DNA of 64,000 nt from Streptomyces sp. HB132. GTDB lineage: Bacteria; Actinomycetota; Actinomycetes; Streptomycetales; Streptomycetaceae. The translations under genes were made by a program, and so were the position numbers. The stretch spans positions 124,001 through 188,000 of the forward strand of contig NZ_JAFBGA010000011.1 in NCBI RefSeq assembly GCF_016909575.1, written 5' to 3'. Position 1 is the first letter of the stretch, and every line of letters begins with the position of its first letter. Below the pieces are notes generated by a model, which was given only the letters and a program-made list of their open reading frames with translations, had not been told where the DNA came from and did no database searches. Positions 52,844 through 60,821 of the stretch are shown here, one piece after another.

Positions 52844-53617
52844 TCACAGCCCGAAGCGACGCTGGAGGTCCCCCAGCTGACCGGGCATGCGAGGCGTGGA
52901 GCCGTGTTGACCGCCCCCGGGCCCGCCGCCGGGCACGCCCGGCTCGTGCGGCACGGCGCCGGTCGCCTGCTCGGGCATCAGCGCCTCCGTCGACTGGAGC
53001 AGTACCGTACCCGCCCCGACGAACTCGAACTGGTGCTCCTCGCCGGAGGTGCCGCCGATTCCGGTCAGCGAGCGCAGCCCGCCCATCACGCCGGTCATGT
53101 AGCCGTGATCGTAGTGGTGGCACGGTGAGGGGCAGTCCGCCCACCCCACCAGCGCCTGGGGGTCCACCCGCAGCGGCGGCTCCATGAAGACCACCGGCCC
53201 GTTGGACGCGGCGACGAACTTCCCCGTCCCGATCAGGGTCAGGAAGCCCGGCACGATCGACTGCTTGAGCGCCAGCGTCGGCTGGTAGGCCAGGAGGTTG
53301 CCGGACCGGATCGTCAGGTTGCCTTCCTCCAGGTCGAAGGAGTTCACGTCGAAGGCCCGGTCCGCCAGCAGCATCTTGCCGCTGCCCTCGGCCACCACCC
53401 AGTCGCTCGCGTGCAGCGGGGAGTGGAAGCTCGTACGGATCAGCCGCTCGAAGCGGCCGTGCCCGATGCCGTTGAAGTCGATCTGCCCGTAGTAGGCGAT
53501 CATCTTGCCCTTCTGCAGGAACCACTGGCTCCCCTTGAGTTCCACGCAGAAGGTGTACGAGTTGACGTTGTCGTCCGACGGCAGCGTCATGGGGTCGAAG
53601 ACCACGGGCGTGCTCAC
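52844..53617 (-). CDS. AIM24 family protein with C-terminal Gly/Pro tail and Cys/His cluster
   Basis: A 257-residue beta-rich AIM24 family protein (related to the mitochondrial biogenesis protein AIM24; bacterial role unknown). It shows QWFLQKGKMIAYYGQIDF, GSGKMLLADRAFDVNSFDL, ASNGPVVFMEPPLRVDPQALVGW and EEHQFEFVGAGTVLLQS. Unlike its two upstream paralogues it has WADCPSPCHHYDHGY, a metal-site-like cluster, and an extra Gly/Pro/Gln-rich tail of about 40 residues. It overlaps the upstream paralogue by 4 nt and precedes absC in the same orientation by 96 nt. Confidence 0.85.
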   Translation of the reverse strand: MSTPVVFDPMTLPSDDNVNSYTFCVELKGSQWFLQKGKMIAYYGQIDFNGIGHGRFERLIRTSFHSPLHASDWVVAEGSGKMLLADRAFDVNSFDLEEGNLTIRSGNLLAYQPTLALKQSIVPGFLTLIGTGKFVAASNGPVVFMEPPLRVDPQALVGWADCPSPCHHYDHGYMTGVMGGLRSLTGIGGTSGEEHQFEFVGAGTVLLQSTEALMPEQATGAVPHEPGVPGGGPGGGQHGSTPRMPGQLGDLQRRFGL

Positions 53618-54264
53618 AGCTTCTCCTCCGACGCCTGGACGTACACCGCTCCGCTGCCGCTGAGCTCCAGCTGGAACGCCTCACCGGAACCGCGCCCCAC
53701 CATGTCGCGCCAGCCGAGCGCGGTGGACAGCTTGTTGGTCACGTCCCCGTGGTGGGCGACGTAGGCCTGCGGGTCCACGTGCACCGGCCTTCCCGGCGCG
53801 ATCGGCAGCTCGATCACCCCGCCGTGCGCCATCAAGGCGACCGCGCCGTGACCCTTCAGTGTCGTCGTGAACAGGCCCTGCCCGGTCACCTGGCCGCGCA
53901 CCATGCCCATCACCCCGCCCTGCGAGCCCATGAACATGGTCCCCTGCTGGAGCGTCCCGTCGAAGGCGAGCAGCCGGTCGGCCTCCACGTAGAGGGTGTC
54001 GCCGGCCAGGTTGATCACCTGGATGTGGTGGCCCCCGTGGCCGAACATCACCGTTCCGCTGCCCTCGACCGTCATCAGGGGGGTCGCCTCGTTCGCCACC
54101 CGCCGGCCGATCATCGACCCGAGGCCGCCCTGCCCGCCCTGGACGTTCGGGGTGAACGAGACGTCACCCCGGTACGCGAGCATGGCACCGCGCTGGCTGT
54201 ACATCTTCTGGCCCGGCGCCACCGCGGCCTCGACCATCTTCGAGTTGATCTCACGGAACGGCAT
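53614..54264 (-). CDS. AIM24 family protein (middle gene)
   Basis: A 216-residue AIM24 domain without extra tails. Repeated sequence blocks match its neighbours: KMYSQRGAMLAYRGDVSF, VEGSGTVMFGHGGHHIQVINL, TLYVEADRLLAFDGTL, GLFTTTLKGHGAVALMAHGG, VDPQAYVAHHGDV and EAFQLELSGSGAVYVQ. No signal peptide is seen, so it is cytoplasmic or membrane-peripheral. It shares one base with the upstream gene (TGATG) and 4 nt with the downstream gene. The three proteins may co-assemble into one beta-helical complex; this is inference. Confidence 0.88.
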   Translation of the reverse strand: MPFREINSKMVEAAVAPGQKMYSQRGAMLAYRGDVSFTPNVQGGQGGLGSMIGRRVANEATPLMTVEGSGTVMFGHGGHHIQVINLAGDTLYVEADRLLAFDGTLQQGTMFMGSQGGVMGMVRGQVTGQGLFTTTLKGHGAVALMAHGGVIELPIAPGRPVHVDPQAYVAHHGDVTNKLSTALGWRDMVGRGSGEAFQLELSGSGAVYVQASEEKL

Positions 54265-54902
54265 CAGACGTCACCCCCGACGGTGTTCCGCTCGCTGGGC
54301 TGCACGTAGACGAGTCCGTCGCCCTCGAAGCGGATCTGGAAGGACTCGCCGGAGCCCTCACCCATGAGCGTCCGGAAGTTCACCCCGGACTGGAAGTGCT
54401 GCTGGAGTCTGCCCTGGTGAGCTATGTAGGCGCCGGGGTCGACGTTCAGCGGGTACTGGGGTGTCACCCGCAGCACCACGGCGGAGCCGTCCGACATGAT
54501 CGCCGCCTGGCCGGTGCCCTCGACGGTCGTGGTGAACAGGCCGTTGCCGCTCGCCCCGCCGCGCAGGCCCGTGAAGGAGGTGCCGGTACGCAGTCCCGCG
54601 TCGGTGGCCAGCAGATTGCTCGCCTCGACGTAGAGGGTCTCGCCGTGCAGCGAGACGAGGTTGATCTCGCTCGCCCGATCGGCGAAGTAGCAGGTGCCCT
54701 GCCCCGTCACCTCCATCATCACCATCTGCTCGCCGGTCAGCCGGCGGGTCACCATGCCGCGCAGGCCCTCACCGCCGCCGGACATCTTCTTGAACGCCAT
54801 CCGGCCGTCGTACGCGACCATCGAGCCGTTCTTCGCCTTGACGGCGTCGCCTGTCAGGTCGACGGCGAGCGTCTTGCTGCCTTGGAGTCGGAACATCGCC
54901 AC
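54264..54902 (-). CDS. AIM24 family protein (promoter-proximal gene)
   Basis: A 212-residue AIM24 paralogue starting MFRLQGSKTLAVDLTGDAVKAKNGSMV in outline, followed by VTGQGTCYFADRASEINLV, TLYVEASNLLATDAGL, NGLFTTTVEGTGQAAIMSDG, VDPGAYIAHQGRL and ESFQIRFEGDGLVYVQ. It is the first gene of the three-gene operon and is divergent from a DUF3817 gene across 202 nt with no other recognisable gene. Function unknown. Confidence 0.88.
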   Translation of the reverse strand: MAMFRLQGSKTLAVDLTGDAVKAKNGSMVAYDGRMAFKKMSGGGEGLRGMVTRRLTGEQMVMMEVTGQGTCYFADRASEINLVSLHGETLYVEASNLLATDAGLRTGTSFTGLRGGASGNGLFTTTVEGTGQAAIMSDGSAVVLRVTPQYPLNVDPGAYIAHQGRLQQHFQSGVNFRTLMGEGSGESFQIRFEGDGLVYVQPSERNTVGGDV

Positions 54903-55104
54903 GGTGCGACGTTAGCCGCATGCGAGCCCGGCGGACAGGGCCCGGCGGACGATCCCGACCCCCGCACGACCCTGATATGCGGTGATACGTGCCTCGGAGG
55001 CCCGACGGGACCCCCTGCCCCGGGAGGCGGGCGGCGATGCCACAATGGCTGTGCTTGTGCCTGCGTTCACAAGCCGACACGCCCCTCCCACCGAAGGTGC
55101 CCTC

Positions 55105-55455
55105 GTGGACATCAAGACCGCTTCCGCCCTGCACCGGCTGCGCCTCATCTCGCTTCCCGAGGCGCTGTCCTTCCCGGCACTGCTCATCTTCGGCTCGCTC
55201 CTCATGCGGGTCTCGGACATCGACTTCCTGATGCCGCCCCTCGGCGCGCTGCACGGCATCCTCTTCACGATCTACGTCATCTTCCTCGTGGACGTGTGGG
55301 TCAAGGCCAAGTGGCCCCTCAAGCGTGTCGGCCTGTTCTTCCTCCTCGCGGTGGTGCCGTTCGGCGGGCTCTACGGGGAGAAGCTGCTCAAGAAGTACGA
55401 GGCCGACGGCGTCATCGCCGCCCGTGCCCGCGCCGAGGGCAAGGTGAGCGCGTGA
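55105..55455 (+). CDS. DUF3817 membrane protein
   Basis: A 116-residue protein with three membrane segments (about 15-35, 42-63, 72-92) and the family's ALHGILFTIYVIFLVDVWVKAKWPLKR signature across helix 2. It belongs to DUF3817, an actinobacterial integral membrane family without known function. The GTG at 55105 has GAAGGTG 7 nt upstream; the frame is open further but without similarity. It overlaps the thiamine-binding-family gene by 4 nt. A second DUF3817 gene is at 60406. Confidence 0.87.
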   Translation: MDIKTASALHRLRLISLPEALSFPALLIFGSLLMRVSDIDFLMPPLGALHGILFTIYVIFLVDVWVKAKWPLKRVGLFFLLAVVPFGGLYGEKLLKKYEADGVIAARARAEGKVSA

Positions 55456-55745
55456 TCGTCGCCTTCTCGGTCAGCCCGCTGGGCGTCGGCGAGGACGTCG
55501 GCGAGTACGTCGCCGACGCCGTCCGTGTCGTCCGCGAGTCCGGGCTGCCCAACCGCACGGACGCGATGTTCACCTCGATCGAGGGCGAGTGGGACGAGGT
55601 CATGGACGTCGTCAAGCGTGCCGTCGCCGCGGTCGAGGCCCGCGCGGGCCGCGTCTCCCTGGTACTCAAGGCCGATATCAGGCCGGGCGTCACCGACGGT
55701 CTGACCTCCAAGGTCGAGACGGTGGAGCGACATCTGGCGGGCTGA
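55452..55745 (+). CDS. MTH1187/DUF77-type thiamine-binding protein
   Basis: A 97-residue ferredoxin-like-fold protein of the MTH1187/YkoF-like family: VIVAFSVSPLGVGEDVGEYVADAV, then GLPNRTDAMFTSIEGEWDEVMDVVKRAV and RVSLVLKADIRPG. Members bind thiamine or related ligands as tetramers. The GTG start overlaps the DUF3817 stop (GTGA), so the pair is co-translated. Ligand here is not proven. Confidence 0.88.
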   Translation: MIVAFSVSPLGVGEDVGEYVADAVRVVRESGLPNRTDAMFTSIEGEWDEVMDVVKRAVAAVEARAGRVSLVLKADIRPGVTDGLTSKVETVERHLAG

Positions 55746-55832
55746 CGCCCGCTGACGCCCTGGTCATGGCCTGCCCTCGCGCAGGAAGCCACTCGACTCG
55801 CACCGGAAGCCGCACAAGAGGAGCCACACACG

Positions 55833-55858
55833 AAGAGCCCCCGGTGTCGGGGGCTCTT
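55833..55858 (+). terminator. Terminator after the thiamine-binding-family gene
   Basis: AAGAGCCCCCG-GTGT-CGGGGGCTCTT is a perfect 11-bp stem with a tetraloop and a short T-run, about 90 nt after the stop codon. Confidence 0.88.
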
Positions 55859-55962
55859 TCCGTTCGGGCGAAGAAAACCCCTCTCTCGGGCCTGCCGGGT
55901 CGACACATTGCCATATGTCCATTTCTGTGGTGATACCAGGATTCCTGACCATGGGAGGCGTG

Positions 55963-57384
55963 ATGCCGTCGGAGGGTCACGATCACGACAGCTGCGGCCG
56001 CCACGCGGGTGCGCCCGCGGAGCCGCCCGCGACGGGGTACCGGGTGCGGTACCGCGGCCTCCCGCGCACCCGGAGGCATCGAATAGGCGCCGTCCTCCTG
56101 ATGCCGCTCGTACCCGCGGTCACCGGACTGCTGCTGCTGCACGTGTTGTGGCCGACGCACTGGACCCGGGGTGGGGGCGGCCGGAGGTGGCTGGTGCTCG
56201 CCGACTCCCTGACGCTGGTGTCCGTCGGCCTGGTCGAGCTGTTCCTGCTGGCCAACCTGGCCGCTGTGGCGTACGCCCTGTCGGTGGCCAGGGACCCGGT
56301 CCCCGTGACGCCGGAGCCGGGCCGGGGGCTCGCCTTCCTCACCACGTACGTGCCGGGCAGGGAGCCCCTCTCCACCGTGCGGGCCGCCCTGGAGGGCGCC
56401 GTACGGATGCGGCACCCCGGACCGCTGGACGTCTGGCTGCTCGACGAGGGGGACGACCCCGAGGCCCGGATGCTCTGCGCCGAGCTGGGCGTGCACCACT
56501 TCACCCGCCTCGGGGTACCCGAGTGGAACCAGGAGACCGGCCCGCACAAGGCCGGGACGAAGCACGGCAACGTCAACGCCTGGCTCGCCAAGCACGGTGA
56601 CGCCTACGACTTCGTCGCATCCGTGGACTCCGGCCACGTCCCGCGGCCGGAGTCCCTGGAGCGGATGACCGGCTACTTCCGCGACCCGGACATCGCCTTC
56701 GTCGTCGGCCCGCGGGTCCACGGGGGCGAGGCACGGGCCGCCGGGTCCTCGCAGCTGCTCTCCGAGGCGCTGGCCCAGCTGGCGGGCAACCGCTACGGGG
56801 CGCCCCTGTTCGACGGCACCGACAAGGTCGCGCGCGTCGCGGCACTGCGCCAGGCCGGCGGCTTCCACGGCTCCGCCACGGAGGCTCTGGCCACCGGATT
56901 CGCGATCCACCGCCTGCGCAACCCGCTGACCGGACGCCACTGGCGCTCGGTCCACACCGCGGACGCCCGGGCCGCCGGGGAGCGGCCCGTCTGCTGGGCC
57001 GACCGGTCCACCCGGCGGCCACGCCGGTTCCGGGAGGCCTACGGGACGCTGCTGCGGCAGTACGGGAGAGCGCTGTTCCGGGTGCGGCCCGGACGGCTGG
57101 TCAGCTACACGCTGACGCTGGTCCGCCGGCCCGTGGAGGCTGCCACCCGGCTGTTCGGCGTGCTGAGCTGTGTGCTGGTCCTCACCCACACGCAGTCGCG
57201 CGTCTGGGCGCTGCTCGCCCTGGTGACCGCTCTGGTGCCTCTCGTGCCGTGGTCCCTCACTCCGCTGCGCAGGCCCGGGACCCGCGGCGCGCTCGACCGG
57301 TCGCGTACGGCGCGTCCCGTCCCGGAGCCGGAGCCCGCACTGGCCGCCACCGCCGGAGCGAGCCCTCCCCCGGGAGGGAACTGA
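55963..57384 (+). CDS. GT2-like membrane glycosyltransferase with degenerate catalytic motifs
   Basis: A protein of about 473 residues with two N-terminal membrane helices (about 36-57, 70-93), a GT-A domain and two C-terminal helices. The layout follows cellulose synthase-like GT2 proteins (LDVWLLDEGDDPEARMLC; HKAGTKHGNVNAWL; VASVDSGHVPRPESLERM). But the TED motif reads T-E-A, the DxD-like segment reads D-S-G and QxxRW appears as QYGRA. It may not polymerise sugar. Start uncertain: ATG 55963 has GGGAGG 4 nt upstream; ATG 55915 and 55951 are in frame. Confidence 0.75.
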   Translation: MPSEGHDHDSCGRHAGAPAEPPATGYRVRYRGLPRTRRHRIGAVLLMPLVPAVTGLLLLHVLWPTHWTRGGGGRRWLVLADSLTLVSVGLVELFLLANLAAVAYALSVARDPVPVTPEPGRGLAFLTTYVPGREPLSTVRAALEGAVRMRHPGPLDVWLLDEGDDPEARMLCAELGVHHFTRLGVPEWNQETGPHKAGTKHGNVNAWLAKHGDAYDFVASVDSGHVPRPESLERMTGYFRDPDIAFVVGPRVHGGEARAAGSSQLLSEALAQLAGNRYGAPLFDGTDKVARVAALRQAGGFHGSATEALATGFAIHRLRNPLTGRHWRSVHTADARAAGERPVCWADRSTRRPRRFREAYGTLLRQYGRALFRVRPGRLVSYTLTLVRRPVEAATRLFGVLSCVLVLTHTQSRVWALLALVTALVPLVPWSLTPLRRPGTRGALDRSRTARPVPEPEPALAATAGASPPPGGN

Positions 57385-57402
57385 CCACGCCACGCCGGTC
57401 GT

Positions 57403-58389
57403 TCAGGTCTCCTGCGCCGCCAGTGCGATGCCCAGCGGGGTGCGTTCGTACAGCACCTGGTGTCCGTAGCGCCGCGAGGTGAGCAGGCCCGCCGCGCGCA
57501 GCGCCGACAGGTGCGCGGACACGGAGGACGGGGCGAGCGCGAGCCGGTGTGCCAGGACGCTCGTCCCGGCCGGTTCGCCGAGGGCGCACAGCACGTCGGC
57601 GCGGGCCCTGCCCAGCAGCCGGGCGAGCGCTTCCGGTGTCCGGTCGGCGGACTCCGTCCACAGTCCGCCGATGCCACGCGCGGGGTAGATCACGGCGGGC
57701 TGCCACGGGGGCTCGTGGCCGCCGACGACATCCGGCCAGACGAAGACACTGGGCATCAGGACGAGCCCCCGGCCGCCGAGCACCCGGCTGTGGTCGCCGC
57801 GGGTGCCGGCCACCGTCAGGGTCGAGTCCGTCCAGCGGAGCCGCGGGCTGAGCTCGCCGAGCAGCCGCTCGAAGCCGACCTCGGCGAGCCGTCGCGAGTG
57901 GAAGGCGATGTCCGCCTCCAGAAGGGCGCGCAACCGGGGCCAGTGCGGCCGGACCATCACCTGCCACGCCCGCTCCAGCAGGTCCGCCAGTTCCTGGACC
58001 GTCCGCGCCGGGTCGGCGAGCATCCGCTGCCCGGCGGGCGAGTGCAGGGCGCCCGGCGTGTCGGCGAGGGCGAGCGCCATGTCGGCGCGGGCGGTCGCCG
58101 GATCCGTTCCGCGCACGGCCGACAGCTCCTCCGCGAAGGTGGCGAGCGGTCCGAGCGGCGGCGGGCAGACGAAGTCCGGGTTGTGGCCGGGCTCCGGCAT
58201 CAGCAGCCACAGCGGTGTCAGGTCCAGCCCTGCGGCGCCCTCCTTGATCCGCCGGAGCCACGGCAGGTGGTAGCCGTGACGGGACGGGTGGCGGAGTGTG
58301 CGCACGGCCGCCTGCGTCTCCCAGAGCGGCGAGAGCGCGAAGCGGCAGCGCAGCAGGTCGCTCTCGTCGAAGTGAAGGTGGAACGGCAT
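57403..58389 (-). CDS. ArsR-like helix-turn-helix regulator with N-terminal DUF5937-type domain
   Basis: A 328-residue protein. Residues 1-245 form an uncharacterised domain (FHLHFDESDLLRCRFALSPLWE near the start) seen in actinobacterial regulators. The last 80 residues are an ArsR-type winged helix (LARLLGRARADVLCAL; GTSVLAHRLALAPSSVSAHLSALRAAGLLTSRR). No Cys-based metal site is visible. It is divergent from the MFS exporter 75 nt away and probably controls it. The ATG at 58389 fits the family start. Confidence 0.83.
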   Translation of the reverse strand: MPFHLHFDESDLLRCRFALSPLWETQAAVRTLRHPSRHGYHLPWLRRIKEGAAGLDLTPLWLLMPEPGHNPDFVCPPPLGPLATFAEELSAVRGTDPATARADMALALADTPGALHSPAGQRMLADPARTVQELADLLERAWQVMVRPHWPRLRALLEADIAFHSRRLAEVGFERLLGELSPRLRWTDSTLTVAGTRGDHSRVLGGRGLVLMPSVFVWPDVVGGHEPPWQPAVIYPARGIGGLWTESADRTPEALARLLGRARADVLCALGEPAGTSVLAHRLALAPSSVSAHLSALRAAGLLTSRRYGHQVLYERTPLGIALAAQET

Positions 58390-58464
58390 CGTCGGGGCCC
58401 ACTCGGGTTTCGGCGTGAGCCGAAAGTCTACGGAGGTGCCGGGCCGCTCGTCCAAGCTGCGTCC

Positions 58465-59808
58465 ATGCCGAACGACCACACCACTGCGGCGGGTCCGCCC
58501 CGCGAACCCGTCCTGCCCCCGGAGCCGGCGTCCTCGCCGGGCCAGGACCCCGCTCCGGAGGCGGGAGCGGCCTCCGCCCCGGCCCCCGGAGCCGGGGGAT
58601 ACCGTGCCGTCCTCGCCGTGCGGGAGTTCCGGGCGGTCTTCGCCGCGCACCTGCTCTCCCTGCTCGGCGTGGTCGTCAGTGAGCTGGCGCTCACCGTGCT
58701 CGTCTACGACCTCACCGGCTCGCCCCTCCTGTCCGCCCTCACCTTCGCGCTCGGCTTCCTCCCGTACGTCGTCGGCGGCACTCTCTTCGCGGGGGTCGCC
58801 GACCGGTACCCGGCCCGCCGGGTCCTCGTCACCTGCGACCTGATCTGCGCGGGCTGCGTCGCCGTCATGGTGCTCCCGGCCACACCCGTCGCGATGCTCC
58901 TCGCGCTGCGGTGCGTGGTGGCGGCGGTGGCGCCCGTCTTCACCGGGACACGGACGGCGGCCCTCACCGACATCCTCGGGGAGGGCGACCTCTACGTCCT
59001 CGGGCGCTCGCTGCTCCGCCTGGTCTCGCAGAGCGCCCTGTTCGTCGGCTTCGGCGCGGGCGGTGTGCTGCTCACCGTGCTGTCCCCGCGCGGGGCGATC
59101 ACGTTCACCGTGGTGACGTTCCTCTGCTCGGCGGCGCTGCTGCGTCTGGGCACCCACGACCGGCCCGCCCGTACGGCGGGAGAGCCCGGTGGCCCGCTCC
59201 TGAAGGAGTCGCTCGCCGGGGCGCGCGCACTCCTCGGCGACCGCCGGATCCGCGGGCTCCTCCTGCTCTTCTGGGTGCCGGCCTTCTTCGTGGTGGCCCC
59301 GGAGGCGCTCGCCGCGCCGTACGTGGACGCGATCGGAGCGGGCCCCGCCGCGCTCGGGCTCCTCATGTGCGCGATGGCCGTGGGGCACATCGGCGCCGAA
59401 CTGTACGTGGGCACCGCCCTCGCCCCCGGCGCCCGCTCCCGGATCGTGCTGCCTGTCGCCGCCGTGGGCCTGCTGCCCCTCATGCTGTACGCGTTCCGCC
59501 CGGGCACGGCCCTGACCGCGGCCGCCCTCGTGCTGGCCGGGGCGGGGGCGGCGTACGTCATCGGGCTCGACCAGTGGTTCGTCGACGCGGTTCCCGAGTA
59601 TCTGCGGGGACGCGCGATGACGGTGCTCACCGCCGGTCTGATGACGGCCCAGGGGCTCGGCATGGCCCTCGCGGGACTGGCCGCGGAGTTCTTCCCGGTG
59701 CACCGGGTGGTCGCGTCCTCGGGTGCGGTGGGTACGGTCTGCACGCTCCTGCTGGTCGTTCAGGTGCGTAGAACGCGTATCCGGTACCGAAGTGCGAGAC
59801 AGGGCTGA
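58465..59808 (+). CDS. MFS transporter, drug-exporter type
   Basis: A 447-residue major facilitator with about 12 membrane helices after a Pro/Ala-rich cytoplasmic start of about 45 residues. Motif A appears as GVADRYPARRVLV between helices 2 and 3; the R-T-A-A-L-T-D segment and LRGRAMTVLTAGL resemble the MFS_3/enterobactin-exporter group. Substrate unknown. It is paired with the divergent ArsR-like regulator. The ATG at 58465 lacks a strong ribosome-binding site. Confidence 0.87.
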   Translation: MPNDHTTAAGPPREPVLPPEPASSPGQDPAPEAGAASAPAPGAGGYRAVLAVREFRAVFAAHLLSLLGVVVSELALTVLVYDLTGSPLLSALTFALGFLPYVVGGTLFAGVADRYPARRVLVTCDLICAGCVAVMVLPATPVAMLLALRCVVAAVAPVFTGTRTAALTDILGEGDLYVLGRSLLRLVSQSALFVGFGAGGVLLTVLSPRGAITFTVVTFLCSAALLRLGTHDRPARTAGEPGGPLLKESLAGARALLGDRRIRGLLLLFWVPAFFVVAPEALAAPYVDAIGAGPAALGLLMCAMAVGHIGAELYVGTALAPGARSRIVLPVAAVGLLPLMLYAFRPGTALTAAALVLAGAGAAYVIGLDQWFVDAVPEYLRGRAMTVLTAGLMTAQGLGMALAGLAAEFFPVHRVVASSGAVGTVCTLLLVVQVRRTRIRYRSARQG

Positions 59809-59840
59809 CCGCCATGTGACCAGTGGGTAAGGTCATGCCC

Positions 59841-60350
59841 GTGCCGAAGCCGCTCAGCCTCCCCTTCGATCCCATCGCCCGCGCCGAAGAACTGTGGCAC
59901 CGGCGCTGGGGACCGGTGCCCTCCATGGGGGCGATCACGTCGATCATGCGGGCGCAGCAGATCCTGCTCGCCGAGGTGGACGCGGTGGTCAAGCCGTACG
60001 GGCTGACCTTCGCCCGCTACGAGGCGCTGGTCCTGCTCACCTTCTCGCAGGCGGGTGAGCTGCCGATGTCCAAGATCGGCGAGCGTCTGATGGTGCACCC
60101 CACCTCCGTGACGAACACCGTGGACCGGCTGGTGCGCTCGGGGCTGGTCGACAAGCGCCCCAATCCCAACGACGGGCGCGGAACCCTCGCCTCCATCACG
60201 GACAAGGGTCGCGAGGTCGTCGAGGCGGCCAGCCAGGACCTGATGGCGATGGACTTCGGTCTCGGGGCGTACGACGACGAGGAGTGCGCCGAGATCTTCG
60301 CCATGCTGCGCCCGCTGCGGGTGGCCGCCCAGGACTTCGAGGACCGGTAG
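59841..60350 (+). CDS. MarR family transcriptional regulator
   Basis: A 169-residue MarR protein: LTFARYEALVLLTFSQAGELPMSKIGERLMVHPTSVTNTVDRLVRSGLV in outline, then the wing PNDGRGTLASITDKG. The GTG at 59841 is preferred because TAAGG lies 8 nt upstream and the protein then begins MPKPLSLPFDPI; ATG 59835 and GTG 59823 are also in frame. The same regulator precedes a DUF3817 gene and icmA in S. coelicolor, so it may control acyl-CoA mutase expression (inference from order only). Confidence 0.87.
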   Translation: MPKPLSLPFDPIARAEELWHRRWGPVPSMGAITSIMRAQQILLAEVDAVVKPYGLTFARYEALVLLTFSQAGELPMSKIGERLMVHPTSVTNTVDRLVRSGLVDKRPNPNDGRGTLASITDKGREVVEAASQDLMAMDFGLGAYDDEECAEIFAMLRPLRVAAQDFEDR

Positions 60351-60405
60351 CCGCGAGGCCGGGGCGCTGCAAGATCGCTCCGGCCGCCCGGTTACGCTCG
60401 ATGCC

Positions 60406-60738
60406 ATGAAACGCAGCGTGCTGACCCGCTATCGGGTGATGGCCTACGTCACCGCCGTCATGTTGATGATCCTGTGCGTGTGCATGGTCTTCAAGTACGG
60501 ATTCGACACCGGCGAGAGCCTCACCTTCGCGGTCTCGCAGCTCCACGGCGTCCTCTTCATCATCTACCTGGTCTTCGCCTTCGACCTCGGATCCAAGGCG
60601 AAGTGGCCGATCGGCAAGCTGCTCTGGGTGCTGGTCTCCGGCACCATCCCGACCGCCGCGTTCTTCGTCGAGCGCAAGGTCGTCCGGGAGGTCGAGCCGT
60701 TGATCACCGACGGCTCCGCACAGGCCGTCAAGGCCTGA
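60406..60738 (+). CDS. DUF3817 membrane protein (second copy)
   Basis: A 110-residue protein with three membrane helices (about 11-29, 43-62, 70-91) and the family signature QLHGVLFIIYLVFAFDLGSKAKWPIGK in helix 2. It differs from the copy at 55105 in the first helix and C-terminus. It lies 55 nt after the MarR gene and ends in a terminator, so it is probably co-transcribed with that regulator or alone. Function unknown. Confidence 0.87.
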   Translation: MKRSVLTRYRVMAYVTAVMLMILCVCMVFKYGFDTGESLTFAVSQLHGVLFIIYLVFAFDLGSKAKWPIGKLLWVLVSGTIPTAAFFVERKVVREVEPLITDGSAQAVKA

Positions 60739-60751
60739 CCAGAGGCACCTG

Positions 60752-60783
60752 AACCGCTCCGCGCGAAGCGCCGGGCGGTTTGC
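60752..60783 (+). terminator. Terminator after the second DUF3817 gene
   Basis: AACCGC...GCGC pairs with GCGC...GCGGTT around a GAA loop, with one mismatch, followed by TTTGCC. It ends just before the icmA promoter. Confidence 0.7.
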
Positions 60784-60785
60784 CG

Positions 60786-60821
60786 TCGACATTTACTAGG
60801 ACGTCCTAGTAAATTTGAACC
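60786..60821 (+). promoter_or_regulatory. icmA promoter with 24-bp perfect palindromic operator
   Basis: TCGACA (60786-60791) and TAAATT (60810-60815), 18 nt apart, form a likely promoter. The -10 ends 6 nt before the ATG, and no Shine-Dalgarno is seen, so the mRNA is probably leaderless. A perfect palindrome, ATTTACTAGGAC-GTCCTAGTAAAT (60791-60814), covers the spacer and the -10, as expected for a repressor site. Confidence 0.8.
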
